64,000 nt of DNA, taken from Ventricola sp017626895. GTDB lineage: Bacteria; Bacillota; Clostridia; Christensenellales; Aristaeellaceae. The notes under the pieces are model-generated. The model was not told the origin of the DNA, ran no database searches, and saw only the letters and a program-made list of their open reading frames with translations. Positions 49,567 through 58,061 of the stretch are shown here, one piece after another. The stretch lies in contig JAGAHV010000199.1 in NCBI GenBank assembly GCA_017626895.1, positions 1 through 64,000 of the forward strand, read 5' to 3'. Made by a program: the position numbers and the translations under genes. Each line of letters starts with the position of its first letter. Position 1 is the first letter of the stretch.

Positions 49567-51162
49567 ATGAAGCAGTTTAATACGACAGGTGTGTGCATTC
49601 CTTCAAAACACTATATGGCAGATCTTTCCGAAAGAATTGCTGAGATACAAAAACTCGTCGATGACGGGAAATACGTTACCATCAACCGTGGGAGGCAATA
49701 TGGAAAGACAACCACGCTGGATGCGCTGGGGAAAGTGCTGAGCGAGAAGTTTATTCTTCTTAACCTGGATTTTCAGGACATCAGTGATGCGGTTTTCAAA
49801 ACAGAAGGTTCCTTCGTCCAGGGGATGTGTCGGATAATCGACGATGCCGCCGAATTTCATGGTGCACCAATCCCGGAAAAGGTCAGAGCAGACTTTGCCG
49901 CCTTAAATCAAAGGCCGGAAGATTCGGTAAAAATGGATGAATTGTTCCGCATTTTCATGAGATGGTTTCAGGAAACGGAACGCAATGTAGTTCTTATCAT
50001 TGATGAAACAGACAGCGCAGCGAATCATCAGGTTTTTCTTGATTTTCTGGCCCAGCTGCGTTCACTGTATCTGAAACGGGAAAAGAATCCAGACGTAAAG
50101 ACTTTTCAATCCGTCATTCTCGCCGGGGTAACCGATATCAGACAATGGAAAAGCAGGAACGGAAGCAGGGAAACCACTCCCTTTAATATCGCGGCAGATT
50201 TTACAGTCGACATGAGCCTTTCCGAAGCCGGAATTAAAGGGATGCTGGATGAATATGAAGCCGATCATCATACCGGAATGGATACAAGGATGATTTCCAG
50301 GGAGATAAGAGCTTACACAGCCGGCTATCCTTTTCTGGTGAGCCGGATCTGCCAGCTGATCGATGAACGGTTTGTCTCTGAGAAATACCGCACGCTGAGG
50401 GAAGCGTGGACGGAGGATGGAATACGGGAGGCGGTAAACGTCATTGTAACCGAGAAAAATACGCTTTTCGATTCCCTGATGAGCAAGCTGCGTGAATACG
50501 ATCATCTTCGCAGTCAGCTCCGACGGAGTTTGCTGCAGGGCGAGACAATCGAATATCTCCCTGATGATCCTGCACAGGAACAGTTGATGATGTACGGCTT
50601 TATTATCAACTGCCATAATACCGTTGCCGTATCAAATAAACTGTTTGAGATCAGGCTCTACCGAACCTATCTGGGTGAAAGCAGGTTCGCGGATGAACTG
50701 AGAGGGAGTGCGCTTGATCACAAGCCTGAGTTTACAAAGAACGGCGAACTGAATATCCGGCTGATCATGGCCAGATTTATTGAAATGCAGAAAACCATTC
50801 GTCCTCTCATGGATGAAGAGGCTGAAAAGAAGTTTCTTGAGGAAGAAGGAAGGGAAAAGTTCCTCACGTATCTTTCACCGATTATTATCGGAGCAGGAAC
50901 ATTCAGTATAGAGGAACAGACAAGAGACAGAACACGTATGGACGTTGTCATCCATTATCTTGGCAAGCGATACGTCATCGAGATGAAGATCTGGCAGGGG
51001 GCAAAAATCCGTTCAGATGGTGAGCAGCAGGTGATTGAGTATCTGAACAGGTATGGACTTTCTGCAGGATATATGCTCAGTTTCAGCTTCAACAAACACA
51101 AAGAAACCGGAGTACACGATGTAAAGTTTGGTGACAAGCTGCTTATTGAAGGCATCGTATAG
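49567..51162 (+). CDS. AAA-type ATPase with C-terminal PD-(D/E)XK-like domain
   Basis: A 531-residue protein of the predicted AAA-ATPase family that is multicopy in many gut Firmicutes and Bacteroidetes. A Walker A-like R-G-R-Q-Y-G-K-T-T-T is near residue 45, and Walker B V-V-L-I-I-D-E-T-D near 140. The C-terminal ~130 residues hold the PD-(D/E)XK pattern, with D in T-R-M-D-V-V-I-H-Y and E-x-K in Y-V-I-E-M-K-I-W. Role unknown: nuclease-linked ATPases of this type have been suggested to be defence or mobile-element genes. Codon use is more A+T-rich than its neighbours and inverted repeats lie on both sides, suggesting transfer. ATG 49567 follows AAAGGAAAT. Confidence 0.85.
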   Translation: MKQFNTTGVCIPSKHYMADLSERIAEIQKLVDDGKYVTINRGRQYGKTTTLDALGKVLSEKFILLNLDFQDISDAVFKTEGSFVQGMCRIIDDAAEFHGAPIPEKVRADFAALNQRPEDSVKMDELFRIFMRWFQETERNVVLIIDETDSAANHQVFLDFLAQLRSLYLKREKNPDVKTFQSVILAGVTDIRQWKSRNGSRETTPFNIAADFTVDMSLSEAGIKGMLDEYEADHHTGMDTRMISREIRAYTAGYPFLVSRICQLIDERFVSEKYRTLREAWTEDGIREAVNVIVTEKNTLFDSLMSKLREYDHLRSQLRRSLLQGETIEYLPDDPAQEQLMMYGFIINCHNTVAVSNKLFEIRLYRTYLGESRFADELRGSALDHKPEFTKNGELNIRLIMARFIEMQKTIRPLMDEEAEKKFLEEEGREKFLTYLSPIIIGAGTFSIEEQTRDRTRMDVVIHYLGKRYVIEMKIWQGAKIRSDGEQQVIEYLNRYGLSAGYMLSFSFNKHKETGVHDVKFGDKLLIEGIV

Positions 51163-51208
51163 TGATGCATTCACTGAAACAGGCCGGGTGTTCAGGGGGG
51201 GATCTCAT

Positions 51209-51254
51209 TGAAGGATCCGCTGTTTTTGCTTTCAGCAGAAATGGGGATCCTTCA
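51209..51254 (+). repeat. Inverted repeat downstream of the AAA gene
   Basis: TGAAGGATCC (51209-51218) and GGATCCTTCA (51245-51254) pair perfectly, with an inner GCTG/CAGC stem (51219-51222/51233-51236). There is no T-run after it. Possible terminator or element boundary. Confidence 0.5.
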
Positions 51255-51308
51255 GTCCTTTGCCGAAAAATGTTCAAATTGCATAAATTAATGCATCAAA
51301 ATTTGATG

Positions 51309-51337
51309 TTGACATTTTAAGGGAACACTGTTATAAT
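51309..51337 (+). promoter_or_regulatory. Consensus promoter of the tRNA-Thr/tRNA-Pro operon
   Basis: Perfect TTGACA (51309-51314), 17-bp spacer, perfect TATAAT (51332-51337). The first tRNA begins 21 bp downstream. Confidence 0.95.
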
Positions 51338-51358
51338 CCCTAACTGTTGAGCGGCAAC

Positions 51359-51431
51359 GCCAAAGTGGCTCAGTCGGTAGAGCAGCGGTTTCGTAAACCG
51401 CAGGTCAAGGGTTCGAGTCCCTTCTTTGGCT
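51359..51431 (+). tRNA. tRNA-Thr, anticodon CGT
   Basis: The 7-bp acceptor stem GCCAAAG/CTTTGGC, D arm, anticodon stem GCGGT/ACCGC with loop TTCGTAA, and T arm with GTTCGAGTC are all complete. Anticodon CGT reads ACG. CCA is not encoded. Confidence 0.96.
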
Positions 51432-51437
51432 CTTTAA

Positions 51438-51511
51438 CGAGGTGTAGCGCAGCTTGGTAGCGCGTTTGGTTCGGGACCAAAAAGTCGCAGGTTCAAATCC
51501 TGTCACCTCGA
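51438..51511 (+). tRNA. tRNA-Pro, anticodon CGG
   Basis: The acceptor stem is CGAGGTG/CACCTCG with discriminator A, the anticodon stem is TTTGG/CCAAA with loop TTCGGGA, and the T loop is GTTCAAATC. Anticodon CGG reads CCG. It is 6 bp after the threonine tRNA in the same transcript, and CCA is not encoded. Confidence 0.96.
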
Positions 51512-51515
51512 CTTG

Positions 51516-51550
51516 TGGAAGCTTTGTAAATCAAAGCTTCCATTTTTCTT
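51516..51550 (+). terminator. Terminator of the tRNA operon
   Basis: TGGAAGCTTTG (51516-51526) pairs with CAAAGCTTCCA (51532-51542), 5-nt loop, followed by TTTTTCTTTC. In 51551-51825, before the lipoprotein's Shine-Dalgarno, I see no gene or clear promoter. Confidence 0.93.
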
Positions 51551-51839
51551 TCTCTCCTGTTTTTTGGCAAATGTAGAGTACTGGCAGAGATTCTGCGAGA
51601 TACTGAACCGGAATTGCTGCAAACAAAGCCGTCCCATTAGACAGTCCTGTTTGCACCTGTGATCCCTGACAGCTGCAGATTTCAGCCCTGTCATTCCGGC
51701 TTGAAATGTCCGTATCGTTTGATTCTGACATTTTGATATAAAGCGCATGAAAGTTTCCGAGGCTGCAGGGCAGTTTTTCGGGACACGTCCGATCAATTGC
51801 TTTTTTGTACTACTTTAAATCAAAGGAGAACAGACAACC

Positions 51840-52061
51840 ATGAAAAACAACGCAAAGAAACTGATCCTTCTGGCACTGGCAGTCCTGATGCTTTTCACGC
51901 TCTCAGCCTGCAGCTTCTCCAGCTCCTCTTCCTTCAGCGTTTCAACCAGTGTAACGGATGAAAACGGAGAGACAAAAACCAACACCGTCACCTCCAAGGT
52001 TGGCGCCGAGGCCGGTCCGGATGGGGTAAAGGTCACAAACGAGACCACCACAACCAAATAA
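51840..52061 (+). CDS. Small lipoprotein
   Basis: A 73-residue exported lipoprotein. The signal sequence with lipobox L-S-A-C places the lipid-modified Cys at residue 24. The mature part is only about 50 residues, Ser/Thr-rich, with S-V-T-D-E-N-G-E-T-K-T-N-T and no recognisable domain. Shine-Dalgarno AAAGGAG. It is monocistronic. Function unknown. It shows that this organism does use lipoprotein anchoring. Confidence 0.8.
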   Translation: MKNNAKKLILLALAVLMLFTLSACSFSSSSSFSVSTSVTDENGETKTNTVTSKVGAEAGPDGVKVTNETTTTK

Positions 52062-52275
52062 TCCCAATGCCCGGATGCTTTTCGGATAACATTCTGACTG
52101 TTTGTCATCTGAACACGTTCGGGTCTGATCAGCGTTTTATAGCGCATTCAAACTACCTGTTTTGTGAGAAGGATTCCGGCCTGCCTGTTCGTGGGCAAGG
52201 GTGCACAGGATCAAATCTCTTCATCAAGCGAAATACCGGAAAGTTCAAAAATCAGTGATCAGCGAAACTGGTCTA

Positions 52276-52304
52276 TTGCTAAAACCCGGAATTCATGATA
52301 GTAT
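52276..52304 (+). promoter_or_regulatory. Possible promoter of the EAL/GGDEF gene pair
   Basis: TTGCTA (52276-52281), 17-bp spacer, TAGTAT (52299-52304). A GTTTCAG/CTGAAAC inverted repeat (52317-52323/52341-52347) follows in the leader. The preceding 52062-52275 shows no gene, and no c-di-GMP riboswitch was recognised. Confidence 0.45.
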
Positions 52305-52384
52305 CACATAGATTCAGTTTCAGAATTCTTTCTTCGCGGACTGAAACGAGTCGCTTTCATTAAACATACGGGAGAATGGTATTC

Positions 52385-54082
52385 ATGGATGACAGAAACA
52401 TTAACGGACTGTATGAACTCATCTTCAAGTCAGAAATGGCGGAACCGAACATCCGTGACTTTTACGATAAGCTTCAGCCCAATATCGCACTTTTTGCCAG
52501 CCAGCTGCACATTGCACGAATCGATTTCCGCATAGAGGTCGAACCAAATGTTTATGAGGTTCGGGGAAAAGCGGATACGTTTACCAACTTCTATCACGAT
52601 GAGGTAGACGGAATTGAGCCGGCGATGAAGCTTGAATATCCGGCCCTCAGTTACACCAAGGGAACCGCCACTGTTTTTCCCTGGAAAGGGCACACCTGGA
52701 CGGGGGAAGAGAAAAAACAGATTGAAGCGGTTTTAAAGCTGATCAACATTTCTCTCAGCCGCTGCAATATGATCCGTTATCAGCAGGAAGCTCCGTATAT
52801 CGATCTCCTGACCGGACTGGTCAACAATGAGGGAATCGTTCGTTTCGGAAAGCGGCTCCAGCGCAACGTAAAGATGAGTGATTATGCCGGACTGTTTATC
52901 AATCTGAAAAACTTTAAAGTCCTGAATCAGCAGCTCTCACAGCCTGGCGCCAATGCGATCATGAAGGAATACGCCCTTCGCCTGAACAACTTTCTTGACA
53001 CGCGCAAGGAATGTGTGGCCCGTCTTGGCGGGGATAATTTCTTTGCACTGATCCGGAAAGCGCATATGGAAGAATTCATGGCGCTGGCAATGAATATGTC
53101 ACTGACCACGATGAACGAGGGGCAGAATGTCCTGGTGAATGTCCGTTCCAGAGTCGGAGTCTACCTGGCGCGCGAAAAAGATACCATTGACATCATTCTG
53201 AATAATGCCAACTTTGCCTTCCAGAGAGCCAAGCGTGCCCAGCAGACCGTTTCGTATTTCGATGAAGAGCTCATGAACGAAACCATGCGGGCAAAGAAAG
53301 TCTCCATGATCATTCCGGACGCAATCGAAAAAGGGGAGTTCCTTCCGCTTTATCAGCCGAAGGTGCGTGCAAGCAACAGCCGTCTGTACGGCTGCGAGGC
53401 ACTGTGCCGCTGGAATCATGACGGGCGGATGGTTTCACCGGGGGAGTTTATCCCCATTGCCGAGATGACCGGACTGATTTCAAGCCTGGATCAGTATATG
53501 CTTGAATGTGTCTGCAGGGATATTCGCACCTGGCTGGATGAGGGAATCGAACCCGTACCGGTTTCCGTGAATTTTTCGCAGCAGGATTTTTTTGATGAGC
53601 AGCTGATCCAGAAAACTCTGGACACCATCAACCGCTACAATGTGGACGGCAAATACCTGGAAATTGAAATCACGGAATCCTGTTTTCATGAGAACTATGC
53701 TGCCCTGGAGGATTTTGTCAAGATCATGCATGAAAACGGAATCCGGGTTTCACTGGATGACTTCGGTACCGGCTATTCCTCTCTCAGCATGTTTAAAAAC
53801 CTTGAACTGGATGTCATTAAACTCGACAAGAGTTTCTTTGATGATCTGGATGAAAAAGGTGATACGGACCGGGTCATTCTTGAGAGCATCTCCAAGATGA
53901 TCAACCGTCTCAACAAGATTTCGGTTTCTGAAGGCGTGGAAACCGAGGAACAGCTCAAGTTTGCCAAACAGATTGGCTCGGACATTATTCAGGGCTTCTA
54001 TTTTGACAGACCGCTGAATTTTGAAGATTTTACCAGGCGCCTGAAAATTCGTACTTATGAGACTCAAAAGGAAGAAAAATAA
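52385..54082 (+). CDS. c-di-GMP phosphodiesterase with degenerate GGDEF domain
   Basis: A 565-residue cytoplasmic protein. An N-terminal sensory region (about 1-130) of unknown type precedes a GGDEF domain whose signature reads GGDNF (215-219), so cyclase activity is probably lost. The C-terminal EAL domain looks active: E338-A-L, the N-F-S-Q and E-I-T-E-S-C motifs, L-D-D-F-G-T-G-Y-S-S, K-L-D-K-S-F, E-G-V-E-T and Q-G-F-Y-F-D-R-P-L. It should hydrolyse cyclic di-GMP, with the GGDNF domain perhaps a GTP sensor. The ATG at 52385 has better Shine-Dalgarno spacing than the one at 52376. The next gene, 27 bp on, is the opposing cyclase. Confidence 0.92.
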   Translation: MDDRNINGLYELIFKSEMAEPNIRDFYDKLQPNIALFASQLHIARIDFRIEVEPNVYEVRGKADTFTNFYHDEVDGIEPAMKLEYPALSYTKGTATVFPWKGHTWTGEEKKQIEAVLKLINISLSRCNMIRYQQEAPYIDLLTGLVNNEGIVRFGKRLQRNVKMSDYAGLFINLKNFKVLNQQLSQPGANAIMKEYALRLNNFLDTRKECVARLGGDNFFALIRKAHMEEFMALAMNMSLTTMNEGQNVLVNVRSRVGVYLAREKDTIDIILNNANFAFQRAKRAQQTVSYFDEELMNETMRAKKVSMIIPDAIEKGEFLPLYQPKVRASNSRLYGCEALCRWNHDGRMVSPGEFIPIAEMTGLISSLDQYMLECVCRDIRTWLDEGIEPVPVSVNFSQQDFFDEQLIQKTLDTINRYNVDGKYLEIEITESCFHENYAALEDFVKIMHENGIRVSLDDFGTGYSSLSMFKNLELDVIKLDKSFFDDLDEKGDTDRVILESISKMINRLNKISVSEGVETEEQLKFAKQIGSDIIQGFYFDRPLNFEDFTRRLKIRTYETQKEEK

Positions 54083-54109
54083 CTGTTGGCAGATTCGGAG
54101 GGGTTCCGA

Positions 54110-55246
54110 GTGAATGGGTTCATAAGAAAGATCACACAGTTCTGGGGATCTCTTGAATCCCTGGATGAACGGATCTACTTCATGACGCTGTTTGTGGCAA
54201 ACGTGGCCGGACTGGTCTGTTCCGTCGCCGGTTTTTTTCAGGGACTGAACCTGTCCGTGGTGCTGATGACCGCATTGATTTTCGTTTTTACAATGATTCT
54301 CAGCGTGATCAGTATCCGTTTTCCCCGCCATCGGCAAATGCAGAAAGTGCTGCTGGTCATTGTCATCAATTTTCTGTTCTTTCCCTCTGTCTTCTTTCCG
54401 TCCGGGGGAATCTACAGCGGGGTGATCCTGTTTTTTCTGGCCGGTCTGTTTCTGGTTGGTATCACGCTCCGCGGTTCTCTCAGCGTAATCTTGTTTACCG
54501 CGTCCCTTCTGGTGATGCAGGTGACGCTGTTTATTGCCCACAAACATCCTGCTCTGGTGAGCCCGATGACCGAACCGCAGCATTTTCAGGATGTTCAGGT
54601 AACCCTTTTCCTGTCCGGCATGTCCGTGTATGCCATTACAACCCTTATCCTGACGGCCTATGAACGTGAGCGGCATCATAACGAAGTCCTGATGGAAAAA
54701 CTGCGGAATCTGTCTACCAGAGACGCGCTTTCCGGGCTGTATAACCGACGCGAACTGTTTCGCAGGCTCGAAATTGTGTACAATGATCATCCGGCCGAAC
54801 GGTCGGAGAAACTCTCCCGGGATCATCAGTACATCGCCATGTTCGATGTGGATAATTTCAAACATCTGAATGATACATACGGACATTCCTTCGGTGATAC
54901 CGTGCTTGCCGCCGTCGCGCATGTGCTTGATGAGTCAGCCGATCCAAAGCACGGGGAAATGGCCTCCCGATACGGCGGGGAAGAATTCGTGTGTCTGCTG
55001 ACCGCATCAGGCCTTGAGGAAGCCGTTGCCCGGGTAGATGCCATGCGGCAGAAGATTGCAAAGCTGCGTTTTGAAGAGGTTCCGGGACTGGGCGTTACCA
55101 TCAGCGGCGGTGTCGTTCCCTGCAACTCGGAAAATGACCTCAAAAAGGTCATGCATAACGTGGATGAACTTCTTTATGAGGCAAAGGCCCGAGGCAAAAA
55201 CCGGATCTGCAGCAAAATTGCGCAGCCTGTTCTGAAGCAGGAATGA
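54110..55246 (+). CDS. Membrane-bound diguanylate cyclase (GGDEF)
   Basis: A 378-residue protein with an N-terminal bundle of about six membrane helices (residues about 20-195) and a C-terminal GGDEF domain. The signature R-Y-G-G-E-E-F (G289-F293) is a functional variant, and D-N-F-K-x-L-N-D-T-Y-G-H is present. No R-x-x-D inhibitory I-site lies before it, so product inhibition should be absent. It makes cyclic di-GMP in balance with the EAL protein upstream. GTG 54110 is chosen because GGAGGGG ends 6 nt before it. Confidence 0.92.
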   Translation: MNGFIRKITQFWGSLESLDERIYFMTLFVANVAGLVCSVAGFFQGLNLSVVLMTALIFVFTMILSVISIRFPRHRQMQKVLLVIVINFLFFPSVFFPSGGIYSGVILFFLAGLFLVGITLRGSLSVILFTASLLVMQVTLFIAHKHPALVSPMTEPQHFQDVQVTLFLSGMSVYAITTLILTAYERERHHNEVLMEKLRNLSTRDALSGLYNRRELFRRLEIVYNDHPAERSEKLSRDHQYIAMFDVDNFKHLNDTYGHSFGDTVLAAVAHVLDESADPKHGEMASRYGGEEFVCLLTASGLEEAVARVDAMRQKIAKLRFEEVPGLGVTISGGVVPCNSENDLKKVMHNVDELLYEAKARGKNRICSKIAQPVLKQE

Positions 55247-55318
55247 TTCCTGACGTATTCCGCCTGATTCCCCAAAAGCAGTCATGTGGAGCATGCCCGA
55301 ACAGAGACTTTCACACTT

Positions 55319-55349
55319 AACCGCCGTTTTCGGCGGTTTTGATTTTTTT
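55319..55349 (+). terminator. Terminator of the EAL/GGDEF pair
   Basis: AACCGCCG (55319-55326) pairs with CGGCGGTT (55331-55338) around TTTT, followed by TTGATTTTTTT. Confidence 0.9.
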
Positions 55350-55371
55350 CGCAGAAGTTCCTGAAATGCGG

Positions 55372-55402
55372 TTGACCCTGACGCTGCGTCATGGTGTATT
55401 CT
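55372..55402 (+). promoter_or_regulatory. MerR/TipAL-type promoter-operator with 19-bp spacer
   Basis: TTGACC (55372-55377), a 19-bp spacer, and TATTCT (55397-55402). The spacer holds the dyad TGACGC-T-GCGTCA (55379-55391). Overlong spacers with a central dyad are the hallmark of promoters activated by MerR-family twisting. The leader to the merR-like gene is about 130 nt and contains an ATCGGAC/GTCCGAT hairpin (55430-55436/55451-55457). Confidence 0.75.
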
Positions 55403-55539
55403 GTCCTTATCCGACGCAGAGATGAGCAAATCGGACGCTTTTTTCGGTCTGTCCGATGAAAGCAGTGAAGCCGCCGGCCACAAGGCCGCGAAAGAACCGT
55501 GGCCCGGATGACCCGGCAGGATCGAATGGAGTAAATAAG

Positions 55540-56295
55540 ATGATGACGGTGCACGAGGTAAGCCGGCTTGCCGGGGTGAGTGTTCGAACGCTGCATTACT
55601 ATGACCAGATCGGTCTCCTGCATCCTGCAGGCCATACGGATTCAGGATACAGGCTGTACGAGGAAGCGGATCTTGTCCGGCTTCAGGACATTCTGTTTTT
55701 TCGGGAACTGGAATTCCCGCTGAAAGACATACAGGCGATTCTGAGTCAGCCTGATCTGGATCGGGGAAAGCTGCTGGAGCAGCAGATCGAATTGCTGAGG
55801 CTGAAGAAAGAACACATTGAGAACCTGCTCAGCTTTGCCGAGGAAATCAAAGCGCATGGAGGAAAACACATGGAATTTAAGCCTTTTGACCGAAGCAAAC
55901 TGGAGACCTATTCAAGACAGGCGAAAGCGCTGTACGGTGACACCGAGCAGTACAAAGAGATGCAGGCGAAAGCGGGGAACAGAACCAGAGAAGAGGAAGC
56001 GCTGCTGGCAGACCGTCTCATGCTGCTTTTCAAAGAGGCCGGAGAACTGAAAAACGGGTGCCCGGATTCTCCCGAGGCACAGGATCTTGTCCGAAAGATC
56101 CAGCGCTTTATTACGGACAATCTGTACAGCTGTACCGTTCCGATTCTCAGGGGCCTGGGAAAGATGTATTCCGGCGGCGGTGAAATGACGCAGAATATTG
56201 ACAGCGCCGGCGGGCCCGGAACGGGGAAATTTGTTGACCGGGCTATTCAGATTTACTGTGACAGAGCGGAAACGGACTCATCCGCTGAGGAATGA
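55540..56295 (+). CDS. MerR-family regulator with TipAS drug-binding domain
   Basis: A 251-residue activator like TipAL and Bacillus Mta. The winged helix (V-H-E-V-S-R-L-A-G-V-S-V-R-T-L-H-Y-Y-D) is N-terminal, a coiled coil covers about residues 75-112, and the C-terminal ~130 residues are a TipAS antibiotic-recognition domain (Y-S-R-Q-A-K-A-L-Y-G-D, F-I-T-D-N-L-Y-S-C, G-L-G-K-M-Y). It should bind hydrophobic drugs and activate its own promoter, which carries the expected dyad. ATG 55540 follows TGGAG. No drug exporter is adjacent. Confidence 0.93.
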   Translation: MMTVHEVSRLAGVSVRTLHYYDQIGLLHPAGHTDSGYRLYEEADLVRLQDILFFRELEFPLKDIQAILSQPDLDRGKLLEQQIELLRLKKEHIENLLSFAEEIKAHGGKHMEFKPFDRSKLETYSRQAKALYGDTEQYKEMQAKAGNRTREEEALLADRLMLLFKEAGELKNGCPDSPEAQDLVRKIQRFITDNLYSCTVPILRGLGKMYSGGGEMTQNIDSAGGPGTGKFVDRAIQIYCDRAETDSSAEE

Positions 56296-56367
56296 ACCGC
56301 TTTGTTCATTGTCCTTGGTCCGGATTGGATGAACTGCCGCTTTTTCCGTTTTTCAACGCCTGGTTGA

Positions 56368-56396
56368 TTGACGGTCATCGGCAACTGCGATACAAT
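56368..56396 (+). promoter_or_regulatory. Promoter of the gene at 56430
   Basis: TTGACG (56368-56373), 17-bp spacer, TACAAT (56391-56396). Confidence 0.8.
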
Positions 56397-56429
56397 GCAG
56401 ACATTCAGAATTGAGAGAGGAGCCTTGAG

Positions 56430-57068
56430 ATGAATCTGAAAGAAGCGTTCCGTCTGTCAAACAAGTATCAGGAACTGATGAGTGAGGCAGAACAGATCCT
56501 TGAAAACGAGGAGTATACGACACAGGTGAAAAACACCTATCTGCGTCATAAAGTGATGAATGAGGCGGAGGATGAAACGGTCCTCGAGCAGCCTGAAATG
56601 GTTTATTACGACAAAATCACCGAGGTGGCCACTTTTCTTGTCTACCTACTGGAAGAAAGAGGGAAGCTTGCCGCTGCCATTCGCAAAGCCAAAGATGCCC
56701 TTGACATGGATATGGACAGTGAAATCAGTCTGAACGGCTGCCGGCAGAGCGTTGTCCGCGTACTGCGGTCCATGAATCAGCTTCGGGATTCCGAGCGCAT
56801 TCTCTTTGGCGGCGGACAGGGCTACCGCTTCAACGTGGACGGTGAACAGGTCGCCTATACCTGTGATGTACGGCGCGTGAAAACGATCAATTTTGACCGG
56901 AATGTGATTCGCCGGGAACTTGGTGCACTGAACAAAAAAGCGGAGGAAATCTCTGCCAGAATTGATCTGTGCATGATTACCTCCACTGTCAGTTATACGC
57001 CGCCGTTTGATGTGGGTGCGACATTTGACGAAGCCTTTGATACCTTCCTGACCTCCGCCGGAAAATAA
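56430..57068 (+). CDS. Hypothetical helical cytoplasmic protein
   Basis: A 212-residue acidic protein with a good promoter and a GAGAGGAG Shine-Dalgarno. It looks largely helical, with a hydrophobic helix T-F-L-V-Y-L-L-E-E-R near residue 70 and a middle segment rich in Gly (F-G-G-G-Q-G-Y-R-F). No signal peptide. I do not recognise the family. Its stop is only 4 bp before the left arm of the 20-bp inverted repeat. Confidence 0.75.
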   Translation: MNLKEAFRLSNKYQELMSEAEQILENEEYTTQVKNTYLRHKVMNEAEDETVLEQPEMVYYDKITEVATFLVYLLEERGKLAAAIRKAKDALDMDMDSEISLNGCRQSVVRVLRSMNQLRDSERILFGGGQGYRFNVDGEQVAYTCDVRRVKTINFDRNVIRRELGALNKKAEEISARIDLCMITSTVSYTPPFDVGATFDEAFDTFLTSAGK

Positions 57069-57072
57069 ACCG

Positions 57073-57393
57073 GCTGCGGGTACATTGGATGCGGCGGGAA
57101 CGGGATGTGCTGAAGCCGGTTCAGGTGCAGATGAACAATAACGCTGCACATCGGGCCCTGTAAATGAATTTGACAAGCAGCATCTTCGTCAGCGTTCAGC
57201 GCCCGTCATCCATTCTTCCATTCGATCTGTTTCGCACTCAGCCCAGATCATCCTTTCCACCTTTCATTGTTAACAGAACATTCCGTCGTCCAGGCGGACG
57301 GGAGCTCCTCAAAGGGGCAACCGGAAGTGAGGACACGGGTGTTCGAAATGGCGGAGGCCTTTCCGGGCCCACTGCATCCAATGTACCCGCAGC
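57073..57393 (+). repeat. 20-bp perfect inverted repeat enclosing 281 bp without a gene
   Basis: GCTGCGGGTACATTGGATGC (57073-57092) recurs as its exact reverse complement at 57374-57393. The interior has no convincing coding frame: frames crossing it have no family match and run into the antisense of aroK. No target-site duplication is obvious at the outer ends. A MITE-like element or an invertible segment would look like this. Confidence 0.75.
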
Positions 57394-57425
57394 GATCTGT
57401 CAGGCTGAAACAGGGGAAATGTGCG

Positions 57426-57962
57426 TCACATTTCTGACAGCAGCAACCCTTGTTTCATCAGGTTCTGTTCAAGGATATCCACACATTTTTCCGGACCGGA
57501 CGTGTTTTCAATCTCAAAATCGGCATATTTGCGGTACAGCGGGATTCTTGACTCATAAAGAGCGAGGATCCCGTCCTTTTTTTTCTGCGTGACCAGCGGC
57601 CGGTCTGTACAGTTGGAAAGGAACGACCAGATTGTATCAAAATCCCGGTTCAGGAGAACAATGACGGTTTTGCCCTGCAGCAGATCCCCGTTCCGGCTGT
57701 AGGTCAGCAGGCCTCCGCCGGAGGAAATGATGCAGGGGGGATAGTCAGCGACTTCTCTGCAGATCTCATGCTCGACATCACGGAAAAATGCCTCGCCTTT
57801 TTCAGCAAAGATCGCTGAGATGGATTTGCCGGTTTTTGAAACGATCAGTTTATCCGTATCATAGATGGGAAGATTCCAGCGTCTGGCAGCCAGCTTTCCG
57901 ACCGTGGTTTTTCCGGATGCCATAAAGCCGCAAAGAACAATGGGTTTGACAAGTCTGTACAT
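57426..57962 (-). CDS. aroK: Shikimate kinase
   Basis: A 178-residue kinase phosphorylating shikimate in aromatic amino acid synthesis. Walker A G-F-M-A-S-G-K-T-T-V-G, the D-T-D motif after the first strand, I-S-S-G-G-G-L and the lid R-P-L-V are visible. ATG 57962 follows GGAGGAAA. It stands alone on the minus strand with its own promoter; no other aro genes are nearby. Confidence 0.95.
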   Translation of the reverse strand: MYRLVKPIVLCGFMASGKTTVGKLAARRWNLPIYDTDKLIVSKTGKSISAIFAEKGEAFFRDVEHEICREVADYPPCIISSGGGLLTYSRNGDLLQGKTVIVLLNRDFDTIWSFLSNCTDRPLVTQKKKDGILALYESRIPLYRKYADFEIENTSGPEKCVDILEQNLMKQGLLLSEM

Positions 57963-58032
57963 TGTCAGTTTCCTCCGGGATCAGTTGAGATTTGTGAGAA
58001 AGAAACGGCTGTTCTTTTCCTTACAGGAGGGG

Positions 58033-58061
58033 AGTTTACCCGGACCAGTCGGGATTGTCAA
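58033..58061 (-). promoter_or_regulatory. Promoter of aroK
   Basis: On the minus strand: TTGACA (58056-58061), 17-bp spacer, TAAACT (58033-58038). Confidence 0.7.

Noticed and set aside
52062..52375. Possible c-di-GMP riboswitch before the EAL gene
   Set aside because: Neither the conserved GEMM-I nor GEMM-II core sequences could be found; only a short inverted repeat is visible.
57164..57592. A plus-strand 142-codon frame crossing the right arm of the inverted repeat
   Set aside because: It overlaps aroK in antisense, shows no family features and has no Shine-Dalgarno.
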